Shown here one piece after another: positions 48,225 to 57,479 of a DNA stretch of 64,000 bases (position 1 is the stretch's first letter; each line of letters begins with the position of its first letter). The notes below the pieces were generated by a model. The model did not search any database. It was not told the DNA's origin and was given only the letters and a program-made list of their open reading frames with translations. A program made the position numbers and the translations under genes. The DNA lies in the NCBI RefSeq assembly GCF_921293095.1, contig NC_060248.1, forward strand, positions 131,080,972-131,144,971, in the 5' to 3' direction. The stretch is from Ischnura elegans (lineage: Eukaryota; Arthropoda; Insecta; Odonata; Coenagrionidae).

Positions 48225-48540
48225 TACAACCCCGCTAGCCGCCTCAACAGGCGTATGTCAGGAGGTGCTATGACACCAGCCGTTTACAATTAAAAAAGAA
48301 TTGCTCTGAGGAAATTACGAACAGCATTTATTATAGTTCATTATGGTTCGGGGGAAAAACGAATTCGCCCCTCTATCCGTTCGGCAAAATATATCTCTTC
48401 ATTCATCACTTCTGCCGAACCTGGAAATACAATGGGGTTCTAATATGATGTAGGTACTCCGCGTCGCTTCTAAGAATATCGTTTCTCAATTGCTCAAGTA
48501 ATCTAAGCCTAGCGCGTGGCATCCGAGTATCTGGCGCCTC
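48225..48540 (-). pseudogene. LINE 3' end, reverse transcriptase C-terminus (family A), minus strand
   Basis: On the minus strand: MPRARLRLLEQLRNDILRSD, then a decayed FFPRTI-like region, stops, and a 3' untranslated region with GGCTGGTGTCATAGCACCTC and CGCCTGTTGAGGCGGC. It overlaps the same modules as 7740-7960 and 27790-28335, linking the protein part and the 3' end into one family. Several stops and frameshifts. Confidence 0.75.
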
Positions 48541-48769
48541 ATAGTCTGTAGTGTAGTTATCTATTGTTCTGAATATTATGGCTCTACTTCCAGTGGAAAA
48601 TCCAGTTTCTGTATTTGTGGCGAAAGCGAAGGGGTGGAATTATCTTCGTGTCTATAAGTTAGCGTGCCCGTAATCCACTCTCGTGAGGGTATAAAAAAAC
48701 TTACGTAGTAGTTACGATTTTATGGCACACGAGTTATCTCCGTTACCATCGCTACCCCAATAAAGTTGA

Positions 48770-49190
48770 ATGAACGTATTTTTACGTTTTCCACTGATGT
48801 CCATCGCGGATATTAATAGCACCCGTGGCGATAAATCATCCAGGTCACAAGCTCGAGGTGTACTTTTCAGGGATTTCCCAGTTCATCGATGCCACCAAGA
48901 ATGTACAGAAAGTCCAACCGGGTGGAGGCTCCTCGGCTGCCCACGGAGACCGAGTGGCCCTCTTGAACGTCGCAAACCATGGAGCCCATCGCTCGGTTGG
49001 GATCTCGAAAATCCTTTCTGCACTCAATTCGCCGGAAAACATCCAAACCTTCACCACCACGATATCTGTCATACCTTTTACATCTGCGATAACGCTCTTG
49101 TAGTACGCAGGAATATTACAATCGAGAGCTTTACTACTTCATCATCCGTAAAAAGTGAAGGGCTGTTTAATTTACTGTACACAATTTAAT
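48770..49190 (+). other. Unassigned region open in several frames
   Basis: The 139-codon plus frame from 48770, the 92-codon frame from 48825 and a 75-codon minus frame (48845-49072) are open together over about 250 bp. The local composition is more codon-like than the neighbours. I recognise no domain in any of the three. A donor-like or acceptor-like boundary is not obvious. It could be an old exon or a retrotransposon piece. Confidence 0.25.
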
Positions 49191-49546
49191 TTAATTTTGA
49201 TTCATTTCAACCCTTTGGTTCCACCATCAGGACAAATCGAGAAGACATATTGGATGGATAACTATTACTTATACCACTTCTTTTTTATCATATTATCGAA
49301 TTTTATCATTAAATATAATCCAAGAAACCTTAAAATGGAATACCATGCTGTTAGAACTAAGTTAGTGAATCAAATCGAGAAGTTCACGCACAGCTATCCT
49401 TAACTCACATATGGTTCGAGAGTAAATACATTGGCAAAAATATGGCATAAGTTTAGGGCAAAAATTTAATTTTTTTTCAGCGTGAGGTTTTCAGAAAGAT
49501 TTCTCGGGTGTCCATCCGGGTGTTTTTTTTTTCGTTGGATACTGTT

Positions 49547-49578
49547 GTTTCCAGGGCCATGTCAGCCATCTTCCTCAG
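49547..49578 (-). other. Hammerhead-like motif, Penelope-type remnant
   Basis: The minus strand reads CTGAGGA, a stretch with a short GGC/GCC stem, then GAAAC. Both core strands are exact but the stem is poor. Confidence 0.38.
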
Positions 49579-49599
49579 GGTAGAACTTAGGGCAAATAT

Positions 49600-50630
49600 T
49601 TTTTTTCCGAACATGTATGTATATCGATACTGCCGCTAAGCTTAAATCCAACGAGTGCGTCCACCGGGTTGCGGATGGTGGGTCGACCCCTAGATGTGGA
49701 GGTTAGCTGCGAGATTAGCGGGTTTATTCGTCAAATTTGCAGTCGTGGAAAATATGCGACGGCGTTCTGAGGAGGTATTGGTCGATCCATAGGTAAGGTA
49801 GTCCATTTAAATGATACGGAAACCTGTGAAGTTGCCGTGGCTGGAGGCCGCCAACAATTATGCCTCCCATTACCCAGGGAAGAGGGCAACAGCCCTTTTT
49901 CATGGGTGGAGACCATCTTAGTCGGTACAGCGATACACTAAATAAAATAGCGTGGTGAAATCACTACGGACGTGGTAATATCGACTTTAACGGCTGTAGC
50001 AATGCTACGTGGAAGGACACCACCACATTATTATCCTGAGGAGTCGAAACTACTCCACTCTTATTTATATCTTGACGTGATGGAATTCTCTGGAGTAAAA
50101 TATTCCGGTGATAAACCAGTCCCCCTAATATCTTTGGCTATTTTGAGCTTACGACCGCTCGGAAGAAACGCCCTCTTGTTTAATTCGATTTAAATGTCCT
50201 TTCCGTCAAATTTAAGCCACATGGTAGTTTGTGAGATATCGGGATATAAGGTAAACATATTTATAAGACATTAATAAACTAACTTTTCATAGTTTCCACA
50301 ATAATTTCAGAACTATTCTTCTGAGTAAAATAACAATAAAGTGTTATTGTACTTTTCCTCATTAAGTTTAACGTGCACGAAGAGTTTCGGATCACAGACT
50401 TATCATATTAAAAAGATATAATTTTAGATGATGGCTCCGACCGATGTCGAAAAAGATAAAATAGTTGTGGAAAAGTGCAATTAAATTTTATTTTAAGAAG
50501 TAAATGTTCCACTATGTTGCTCTTGAATCCGTTGAATTTATTCTTTCGAGTTTCTATGTCGTGTTCAGCATGCTGACTACTGCGCAGCCGCCTTGCGCTC
50601 TCTAATTAGGTATCAGTGTGTTTAGTTATT
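49600..50630. other. Unannotated stretch
   Basis: Frames at 49731-49916 and 49972-50193 have no domain. Nothing else seen. Confidence 0.4.
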
Positions 50631-50853
50631 AAGTAATTAACAGTGTTTACACATGCTCCACGGCAATTGAAATGAGCGCCCTCCGCCCGAGGGTTGGGGG
50701 GAGGGTCGAGTAGGAAATGCGGATTCCCCTCGCTCCCCTCTGTCGGTGGAGTGGGAAGATAGGGGGTGGGGGTGGGAGGTGGAGTGCGTGCGGAAGAAAA
50801 AAATATTAATGCGGCAGTAGTGGAGGTGAGCGGGGAGAATTTGGGCTCTGCTG

Positions 50854-50933
50854 ATTGGCGCGCTTCGCTCGCTCATTCCTCTCCCCCTCCCACTTTCCCA
50901 TCCCACGACTTGGGGCTATCCGTGGCATATAAT
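50854..50933 (+). promoter_or_regulatory. Candidate core promoter (CCAAT and TATA elements)
   Basis: An inverted CCAAT at 50854-50858 and ATATAAT at 50927-50933, in a CpG-rich setting and followed about 25 bp later by a GAGAGA tract. The spacing is typical of an RNA polymerase II promoter. Confidence 0.4.
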
Positions 50934-50957
50934 CGACTGAGTTGAGTGTGCTGCCAG

Positions 50958-50995
50958 AGAGAGAGAGAGAGAGAAAGAAAGAAAGGGAGGGAGGG
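50958..50995. repeat. GA-rich microsatellite
   Basis: AGAGAG repeats grading into GAAA and GGGA repeats. Confidence 0.9.
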
Positions 50996-51284
50996 AGACA
51001 GCGGGGCGGCGCCGTCTGGCGCCTCTTTCTCTCTCAGCTGATTCCACCTCCCCTCCCCTCCTCCCCCCTCCCAACCATCCGTCGATCGAAAGTCGTGGAG
51101 TCGGACCGACCGTCGTCTCATCTGCAGACCGACACTGTGCTCGCCGTGACCTCAGAGCGCACACAGCACGCTTATAGCTCCCTCCGCCTCCTCATCGCTG
51201 CGAATTCGTCTGAGGTTGCCATCCGCCGACTCCAGAAGAGGGAAGACCCCATCCTCAAGACCCGCACCCTTCGGCGCACTTGGG

Positions 51285-51755
51285 CTGAGAAACTTCGAAT
51301 ATTTTGTGATCCAACAGTACGTCTCGCGATCTGCAGCTCCGTTCTGGGGTCCTTCTGGAGGTGGCTCTCGGAGGAGGGCCAGATCAAGATTGGGCATCAC
51401 CGCGTACCCCTCCCCAAAGCCGCTTTTCCGGCACACTGGGAATGAGTAAATTTAAACTTCGCGATTCTTCATCGTTCGGTCTGTCATCGGCACAACTCGC
51501 GTTTCCCGTCCACTGCAGCGCCGTTTTGAGTTCTACTAGAGGTGGCCTTGGAGGTCCAGTTAAAGACTGGGCACCGTCGCTTACCCCCTCTCAAACCCTG
51601 TATCCTCGCTGAGTTTCCGGTACACTTGGAATGAGCAACTTTGAACTTTGTGATTCTCCATCAACTTCATCATCACGACACCAGTTTCCGCACACTGCAA
51701 CGCCTCTTCGAGATCTGCTGAAGGCGACACATCCAAACCTGGGATCCTAATCAGG
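51285..51755. repeat. Diverged tandem repeat of about 180 bp (three units)
   Basis: Units begin near 51290, 51457 and 51639. Each carries an AACTTYG start, a GTGATTC-like word, CACTGCAG or CACTGCAA, a GAG-TTCT-CTGGAGGTGGC-like word, a GGGCA-C-CCGC-TACCCC word and an end near CACT-GGAATGAG. The third unit is shorter. Substitutions and indels are frequent, so the duplication is old. Confidence 0.75.
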
Positions 51756-52824
51756 AGAGTCGTCATCTTCAGATTGTTTTGTAGTGCGTTCTAATCAAGA
51801 TCGTGCCAATCTGAAGATCTATGATACTTGTTCCTTCAGTTTTTTCTTACCGGTTTTTCAGTCCATTTTTAAAATGCTTTGCACCTCCGGTTTCGGTCCT
51901 TCAGGATAACGTCCACTGTTTGGAAATGTTGATTCACAGGCAGTGATCCGGTCAAGAAGTTGGCCGGAATTCGTGTGCAAAATATGAGGAAATAGATAAG
52001 TGCGGAAGGAATCCCGTTGACTTAGTCTTCTGAACCGAAAGAGACAGAGGAAGCCTTCATACCAATTTCGAGTTCGTTTTGGAATCGCAAAGCTTACTTT
52101 TTTACGTTTCATCCCGGATGGGCTCTGTCGATGAAGTTGTGGTGGAAACTTTCCGTAAGACTTGCCGCTCTGCAGATTTCTAGAGGGTCCTGTAGCCCAT
52201 TCCTTTGCTCTTCGGACCGAGTGACGCCGAAGGAGTCGAGAGAATGAACCTTTTACTGCACAGTTTTCGCTTCCTGGGGATGAAGTTAAAGCACGCGGCC
52301 AAATGAGAGTCATTCCCGGCCATTCGCTCGCAGCCCTGCCAGTTGCCATGTCGCCCGCGACGAGTGCTTTATCGATGGAGTCCGTTTGAATTAAAGAGGA
52401 TCCCTCACGTCACAAGTGGGACGAGGAGGAGAGGAGTTTGCGCGCAGGTGTGCATGAGTTCCCCTCCGAGCCGAAGGCCCCGCTTCGATCCCCGGCGAGC
52501 GTCCACCTGTGGATGAGGCTCGAGATGCGCGGCCGTCGAGATTCGGATTGCGCAGGTGAGATGAGTGAGGGGGGATGGGTGGGGGATTCTTCTTCCACGC
52601 TTGGAGTGCTTTCGTGGGCCCGGGCAAAGGAGACGCCGCCGCCTCTGTAGAAGGTGATGCGGTTTGCCGACCGCAGCTCAGGCGATCGTAGGTTGTGTCC
52701 TACCTGTGTGCCCTGGCATTCGCTGGCGGCGAGATTCATTTCCCTCATTTGTGCAAACGAGACGTTTCGGCGAACAACAGTCGTACACAGAAGGTCGCAA
52801 GCTCACAATTTTTCATCATCGTAC

Positions 52825-53051
52825 GAGGGAGTAAGAGGCCAAGGAGTACGGGTGATTTCACTTTCTAATCAGGGTTAGAAAAAAAACGAGGTGAACTAAA
52901 TATTTAGCAGTGCATTTGACTTTTGCTCGATGTCAGTAGAGAACAGGGACTCACTCCTTTCCCTTGTTATTTAGTATTTATTATGTAAATCTCTGTACCT
53001 AACTCTGTTTAGAAAGAAAATCACTCGTACCCGTCAGCTTCTCATTCCCTC
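52825..53051. mobile_element. MITE related to 2689-2955
   Basis: The ends GAGGGAGTAAGAGGCC, then GTACGGGTGA, and TCACTCGTACCCGTC, then CTTCTCATTCCCTC, form inverted repeats of about 30 bp. The interior shares CATTTGACTTTTGC, GGACTCACTC and CTAACTCTGTT with the 2.7-kb element. Single copy here, without the tandem expansion. Confidence 0.8.
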
Positions 53052-53560
53052 ATATTAAGTCAGTAATCCTAATTTTAAGTAATTCCCTAAATGCCTCACG
53101 TGGCAATGGATGCCCCTAAAACTGCCCCTAATCAAAGTGCCAACAAAACAATTATACGCTCTCTATGCTATGCTATTGAAGAAAATTATAACAGAGCTTT
53201 ATTAGTTTATGAGATTATTTCCATGAAAAAATAGTTTTATTTTAGTTAGGTACATATCTTATACTAATACATATCATTTTTCGTAGGTTTAAAGAAAACT
53301 ATTTTGAATGCTTTCGTTTCAATTCAGTACTGATTTTGCTTAAAGAATTTTGCAATTTTTGCTTCTAGGGAGGCTGCCCCTCGCTGGGTACACCCATGCT
53401 TGGGCTATTAGAGGCTCGATGCCGTCAATCGTGTTTTAACCGTCCCATGTGCTCACAAGGAATTTCTCTGTTATGAGTGAGAATAGATCTCGAAGAAATC
53501 AGAAGTTGGAATCAATTGATTGCGCATCCTAGCGGTTAGTTTTTGGAGCTCTTCCAACTG
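53052..53560. other. AT-rich unannotated stretch
   Basis: No coding or repeat signal recognised. Confidence 0.4.
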
Positions 53561-53830
53561 AAAATGCTGAACGTGGAAGTGCCGTTCGCTGACAATCACA
53601 CTCGACGACGCGTCGGTGCAGCGGGAACCATTTGTCAGTGTCGACGGTGGCGCTCGTGAGCGGTTGCAGAAACCGGATTCGGAGCTGTCCGGACACTGAC
53701 CTACGTGTGTTGGTGGATCGCGTTCCTGCGGAGGCCGCCGCTAATGCCGATGAACTCACCGTCTTCAGGAGCAACGACGCAGGCGGGGGGAAAACAGCCT
53801 ATTGTAAAACATATCCTCGGGCTTACTGAG
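53561..53830. other. GC-rich patch with opposed open frames
   Basis: Minus frame 53529-53774 and plus frame 53632-53829 overlap. Neither shows a domain. Composition suggests an old exon or island, without further support. Confidence 0.25.
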
Positions 53831-54050
53831 ACTGCTTCAAGCGTCACTGAAACATTTCATGGTTGAATTTATTTCACATGCAGATTTTTATCATAAATAT
53901 TGAAAACTGACGTAGGTTTCAGCGTCATATAGTCGGTCTTGGTACGAGGTGTGTTAAGAAAATAACGGTAATTATAATTTTTCGCGCCGTTTAGGCTCGC
54001 AGTAGGATAGATTTTTTGGGTTCTGTCCGATTTTTCGTTGTGATGGCAAC

Positions 54051-54073
54051 GTTTCACCTGTAGACATCGTCAG
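54051..54073 (-). other. Hammerhead-like motif next to a PLE fragment
   Basis: The minus strand reads CTGACGA, an 11-base spacer with a short TGT/ACA stem, then GAAAC and GTTGCC. Both core strands are exact. It points away from the PLE coding fragment that starts at 54096. Inverted terminal pieces like this are a known feature of PLE insertions. Confidence 0.4.
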
Positions 54074-54095
54074 GCCAGGCTGAAGTGAAACATGC

Positions 54096-54344
54096 TTAAA
54101 AGAACATGCTCGAGCACTGATGATTAGACAAGAAGAGAAATCGGCAATTGCTCAACGCGTTTTGTCAGACCCATAACATGCAATCAACTTTGATAAACCA
54201 AAACTCCTGGCCAAAGAAAAACGATATTTACCTAGAATAATCAGAGAAGCAGTGGAAATAACCAAAAGGCCATTCAATACGAATCGGGAAGATTGCTATG
54301 TCCTTTCCATCACTTGGAAACGCGTGTTTATAGACCCCAGATAG
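54096..54344 (+). pseudogene. Penelope-like element, end of the GIY-YIG domain
   Basis: One frame of 83 codons reads LKEHARALMIRQEEKSAIAQ, RVLSDP, a stop, HAINFDKPKLLAKEKRYLPR, IIREAVEITKRP, NTNRED and YVLSITWK, then ends at TAG. This is the conserved C-terminus of insect PLE proteins: K-SA-AQH, H-I-F---K-L, R--REA-EI-K and NREDGY-LS--W. One in-frame stop replaces a codon just before HAINF. It is a different PLE lineage from the frame at 35172, which has the cysteine cluster and GLN ending. The rest of the protein is missing. Confidence 0.85.
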
Positions 54345-54442
54345 ACCTGCCAACCCCCCATGCTTACCGGATGGGGGACTATTTAGCAAAGAGAGAGCGC
54401 GAGATATCAGTCACTCGTTTTTATATTTATTTATTTATTCAT

Positions 54443-54723
54443 CTACATTAATTTTGTCACCTTCAAAATAGTCCCCATTAGATATTCTTTAGATTAGATG
54501 CCTACAACCATTTATTTAACTTTTTCCACGTTTTCATCGGTTTTTGATGTGCTGGGGCGTTCGTCATCTTAAACGTCCATTGAGACCATCTTGGAAACGC
54601 TTATACCACACGCAAATTCTTGTTTTACTCATAGCAGAATCGCCATAGCCCTTTTTTTACATTTCACACAATTTTTTACACTTTGCTGATCATTCTTCGC
54701 TTTGTAATCATCCATTGATCCAT
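54443..54723 (-). pseudogene. Mariner transposase with deleted catalytic domain
   Basis: On the minus strand, starting at MDQ near 54723, frames with shifts give the mariner N-terminal helix-turn-helix region. It includes a CVWYK-FQDG-like stretch and then DDERPSTSKTDENVEKVK, the conserved linker after the DNA-binding domain. Immediately afterwards the sequence jumps to EYLMGTILKVTKLM and a stop, which corresponds to the extreme C-terminus (GDYFEGDKIN in family members). All of the DDD catalytic core is absent, so the copy is a decayed internal-deletion derivative. Confidence 0.72.
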
Positions 54724-54994
54724 TTCTTTTAACAGAACGAAAATCGCTGCGCTTATAAAAACACGTTTAGCATTAGAGGCTACCACAGAAAAAGTAAAAA
54801 ACGAATGCCGTGGAAAATTTTATAATAATTTAGGAAAATTTATGCCAACATAATAGTAATAAAAATTGACAAACAGACTCTCTAAACAAGTGAAATTTAA
54901 AAATTCCCGTTATTTTCTGAACACACCTTGAACACTCATAAAGAGAGGCGTAGGATTTAAGTTCAACAGATTCAGGCTTCAATTGGTGGAAGTA

Positions 54995-55365
54995 TTGAAA
55001 TAAATAAAATATCGTAGCACTTTTCCACAAGTCTTCTCAACCCCCCCCCCCCCCCCCTCCCGTTTTTCTGTGGTTCCTCCCACGTGTCGTTCATTTACAG
55101 TTATGACTGAAGTCCTCCTTCCAACGTGGGTTCCCCACATCCCTTAGTTGTATCTTTTCTCACCGTCTCCACTCTGTACGCCTGTTCCCAACCCCTTTTT
55201 CAAACCTGTCAAATCCTCCCCAGCCCCCTTTCTCAAGGGTATAAAGGTGATTTTCAAATGTTTTACAGTGTCTTGCACCAGATGATGGCTCAGTGAGCCG
55301 AAACGCGTTGTATGCAGTCAAAAATTTGTGGAAAAGTGCTACGATCTTTATTTATTTAAATATTA
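54995..55365 (+). mobile_element. Penelope-like terminal region with flanking inverted repeat
   Basis: About 34 bp at 54995-55031 (AAATAAATAAAATATCGTAG then CACTTTTCCACAA) recurs in reverse complement at 55327-55365. Between them are a 17-base C run (55041-55057), a pyrimidine-rich leader, TATAAAG at 55240 and a hammerhead-like motif at 55279-55304. The same order of pyrimidine-rich tract, TATA box and motif is present at 59840-59985. Confidence 0.6.
55279..55304 (+). ncRNA. Candidate hammerhead ribozyme core
   Basis: CAGATGA is followed by a strong hairpin (TGGCTCA paired with TGAGCC) and GAAAC. The first core strand has A for T at its second position (CTGATGA expected). A TATAAAG box lies 38 bp upstream. 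Confidence 0.45.
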
Positions 55366-56630
55366 CGATTTAATATAGAAAACCTGTTGGTTATTAACCC
55401 TTTATGACTCAATGTTGCTTCTAAGCAACATCAAAAAATTTTAAACTTTCAGCTCTATTTAGGAGATATCTAAACTAAATATTATTTTGTAGTGTAAATT
55501 TTAATGACGAAATATTTAGCTGCCAGGATAATTATCATTTAGTGTAAAATTTTCAAGTTTTCAAAATGAAAATCTTGAAATTTTATTTCTCCGAGAAACA
55601 GCTCTGGGTTAGAAAGGGTTAATATTTAAAAAATGTGGAATATACTAATTTTATCTCATCAACAAAAAGATGATTTTGATTATACCGTAGTCTCAGCGGT
55701 CGTCGTGGTACGACCCGTGGCATGAGACCGAAAGGACTGGAGTTGTCTATTCCAACGTCCGGCATCCGGCGCGCTGCGTCTTTTGAAATTTTGCGACGAT
55801 TTGAAACCACATCACGAAAAGAGAAGTACTGAGTGTTGAACTTAGCTGAACTGTGTGTATGTATATTCAAATCACTCTCATTAGCACATTAGCGTGTGGA
55901 ATCTCACCTTTGCCGTCCTTAATTAGCTTCCTCTGAAGTAACTCTACAGACCATACCGGTGAGTCAGAGCGTTAGTTTATTGTTCGTTTCCTCCTCACGT
56001 TGTCATCACAGACAGCTAGATGCATCGAAAATCATTAGTAAAATAAGACTCTAAGGAATTCATACAGTTCAATCTTTATATATTTAAGATGATTACACGT
56101 CTTTCAGGTATTCGAGTCGACTTTAAAGCACCATTTTCATGGAACAACAGTGATTTGCATGATTCATTTCTTTGCTGATCACTCAAAAGTAGTAGTGTGA
56201 AATTTTATTTTCATGGTGACATCAAAATCTCGACAGTTTTTTGTAAATTTGGATAACTTTTATCATAGAGTAAGTATATACTTCCTCTAGGCTTATATTC
56301 TCCAGCAGTAATCAACACTTTTCCAGAGCTAAATCCCGCAAAGGGAGTATTTTGATTTCCTTATGAAAATGACATGTTCCTACTCCGTTTCGCACGCCAA
56401 CCTACTCAAAGCAGTAAACCTTCGCGCAGAGCGAAGAGTACTGAGTTCACCCCTCCGTCAATTTCACCTCACTCACTCGTTGCTTCTACTAGAATCTCGA
56501 ATTGCTTTGATGTGAGGGTAGAGATCACCCTACACTATGCCACTGGCTAGTCAATGTCACTCATTTAGGATAGGAGGAGAGGTCCTTTCTGTGGGTCGCC
56601 TTGTCAGACGTGTACGATATTATTTCCCGG
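55366..56630. other. Unannotated stretch
   Basis: AT-rich. The minus frame at 55619-55870 has no recognised domain. Nothing else seen. Confidence 0.4.
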
Positions 56631-56639
56631 GGACTCGCT

Positions 56640-57060
56640 ATGGCTTCAAAGAAATTTGAATGCACGAGTGGTATGTCTAGTAGGCGTCAAGTTTCACTAC
56701 GGGGGCGAGGTTTGGACGTTGACGGATGCAGAGAAGTCAAAGGGTGAAAGCATTCGATATGTTATACTACCGAAAAATTATGAGGATAAAATCGATCGAC
56801 CGAGTAAGTAATGAGCAAGTGTTGAGAAGATTGGGAGAAAAGAGAAGTCTTCTGAAAACGCTGAGGAGAAGACGGTATAACTTAGTGGGCCACGTTACGT
56901 GGCATGATGGCCTGATGAAAACAATCTTAGGATAGGTGGACGGGAAGAAGGGCAAGGGACGGCTCCGCATGAGGTTACAAAGGATGTGAAAGAGAAGAAA
57001 TACGTTGATATGAAATGGCTAGCAGACAGGGGAGCGGATTGGAGAGCTACGACAAATCAA
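56640..57060 (+). pseudogene. LINE reverse transcriptase C-terminal remnant (same type as 9.8 kb)
   Basis: One frame reads VGVKFHYGGEVWTLTDAEKS. After a frameshift near 56740 the next frame reads KAFDMLYYRKIMRIKSIDRV, SNEQVLRRLGEKRSLLKTLR, RRRYNLVGHVTWHDGLMKTI, LG, a stop, then VDGKKGKGRLRM. This is the tail of an endonuclease-reverse transcriptase (YGAETWTL, then FEMW-RRM, RRRR-LVGHV-RHDGLLKTILEG, then GRGRPR). A CAG-to-TAG change explains the stop between LG and VDG. Better preserved than the copy at 9766. Confidence 0.85.
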
Positions 57061-57189
57061 TATTAGGATTTTGGACTTATGATGATAATGGTGAGCAGTG
57101 AGTAGGTGAGTACACTATTGAGTTTGTTCGCCAAACGCTCTCCCCACTGCGTTACCAAGCATTACCAACACTAATTCATCGGGGATCGG

Positions 57190-57475
57190 GTGTATGCGGT
57201 GGCTAGGGTGTTGACTTCCCACCTTATGGGTCCGAGTTCAAATCCAGGAGGTGGCAGAAATTTTTTAGCCTTCCCGATCCTCGCCTGAGTGCTTGTGGAT
57301 GATATTTCCATGCAGCAGACGTTAAGCCGTGGTCCCCTTGGCGCCTTTTGCAGAGAGTAGAATAGTATATATGTTGGGTTTTTCTCCACACTTCCTTCTC
57401 TACCCTTTCTTCATGGTGCAAATAATCTTGGCTTCCGGTCGCCTCCTCCAAATAACATACCACTAGTCAATGGAT
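57190..57475 (+). repeat. tRNA-derived SINE
   Basis: Box A (GGCTAGGGTGTTGAC, from 57201) and box B (GAGTTCAAATCC, 57234-57245) lie 33 bp apart. A body follows, ending in CTCCAC-CTTTCTTCATGG and GGTCGCCTCCTCCAAA with CATACCA. The 3' part is shared with 4600-4646 plus 5100-5150 and with 190-240 (reverse), which identifies those as tails of the same SINE family. Confidence 0.75.
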
Positions 57476-57479
57476 CCGT

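Larger units (their letters stand above)
50640..52690 (+). promoter_or_regulatory. Large CpG-rich region with promoter-like elements
   Basis: This is the largest GC- and CpG-rich patch in the window. At its upstream side a reverse CCAAT element (GATTGGC, 50853-50859) lies about 70 bp before ATATAAT (50927-50933). That would place initiation near 50958, at the start of a GA-repeat. Downstream, GCGCAGGTGAG near 52552-52562 is a donor-like sequence. The region could hold the promoter and 5' leader of the gene whose first coding exon appears at 60612, but nothing proves the link. The 163-codon minus frame at 51858-52349 has no recognisable domain. Confidence 0.45.
53943..54929. mobile_element. 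Mariner-type element carrying a nested PLE fragment
   Basis: Left end TACGAGGTGTG with AATAACGG, and right end CCCGTTATTTTCTGAACACA then CCTT, are inverted repeats of the mariner type. A mariner transposase remnant on the minus strand occupies 54443-54723. PLE sequence occupies about 54051-54344. Either a PLE fragment inserted into a mariner, or two mariner ends of different origin flank it. Confidence 0.55.

Noticed and set aside
51858..52349. 163-codon minus-strand frame in the CpG-rich region
   Set aside because: GC-rich DNA keeps frames open by chance. No domain, no splice signals around it and overlapping frames nearby.
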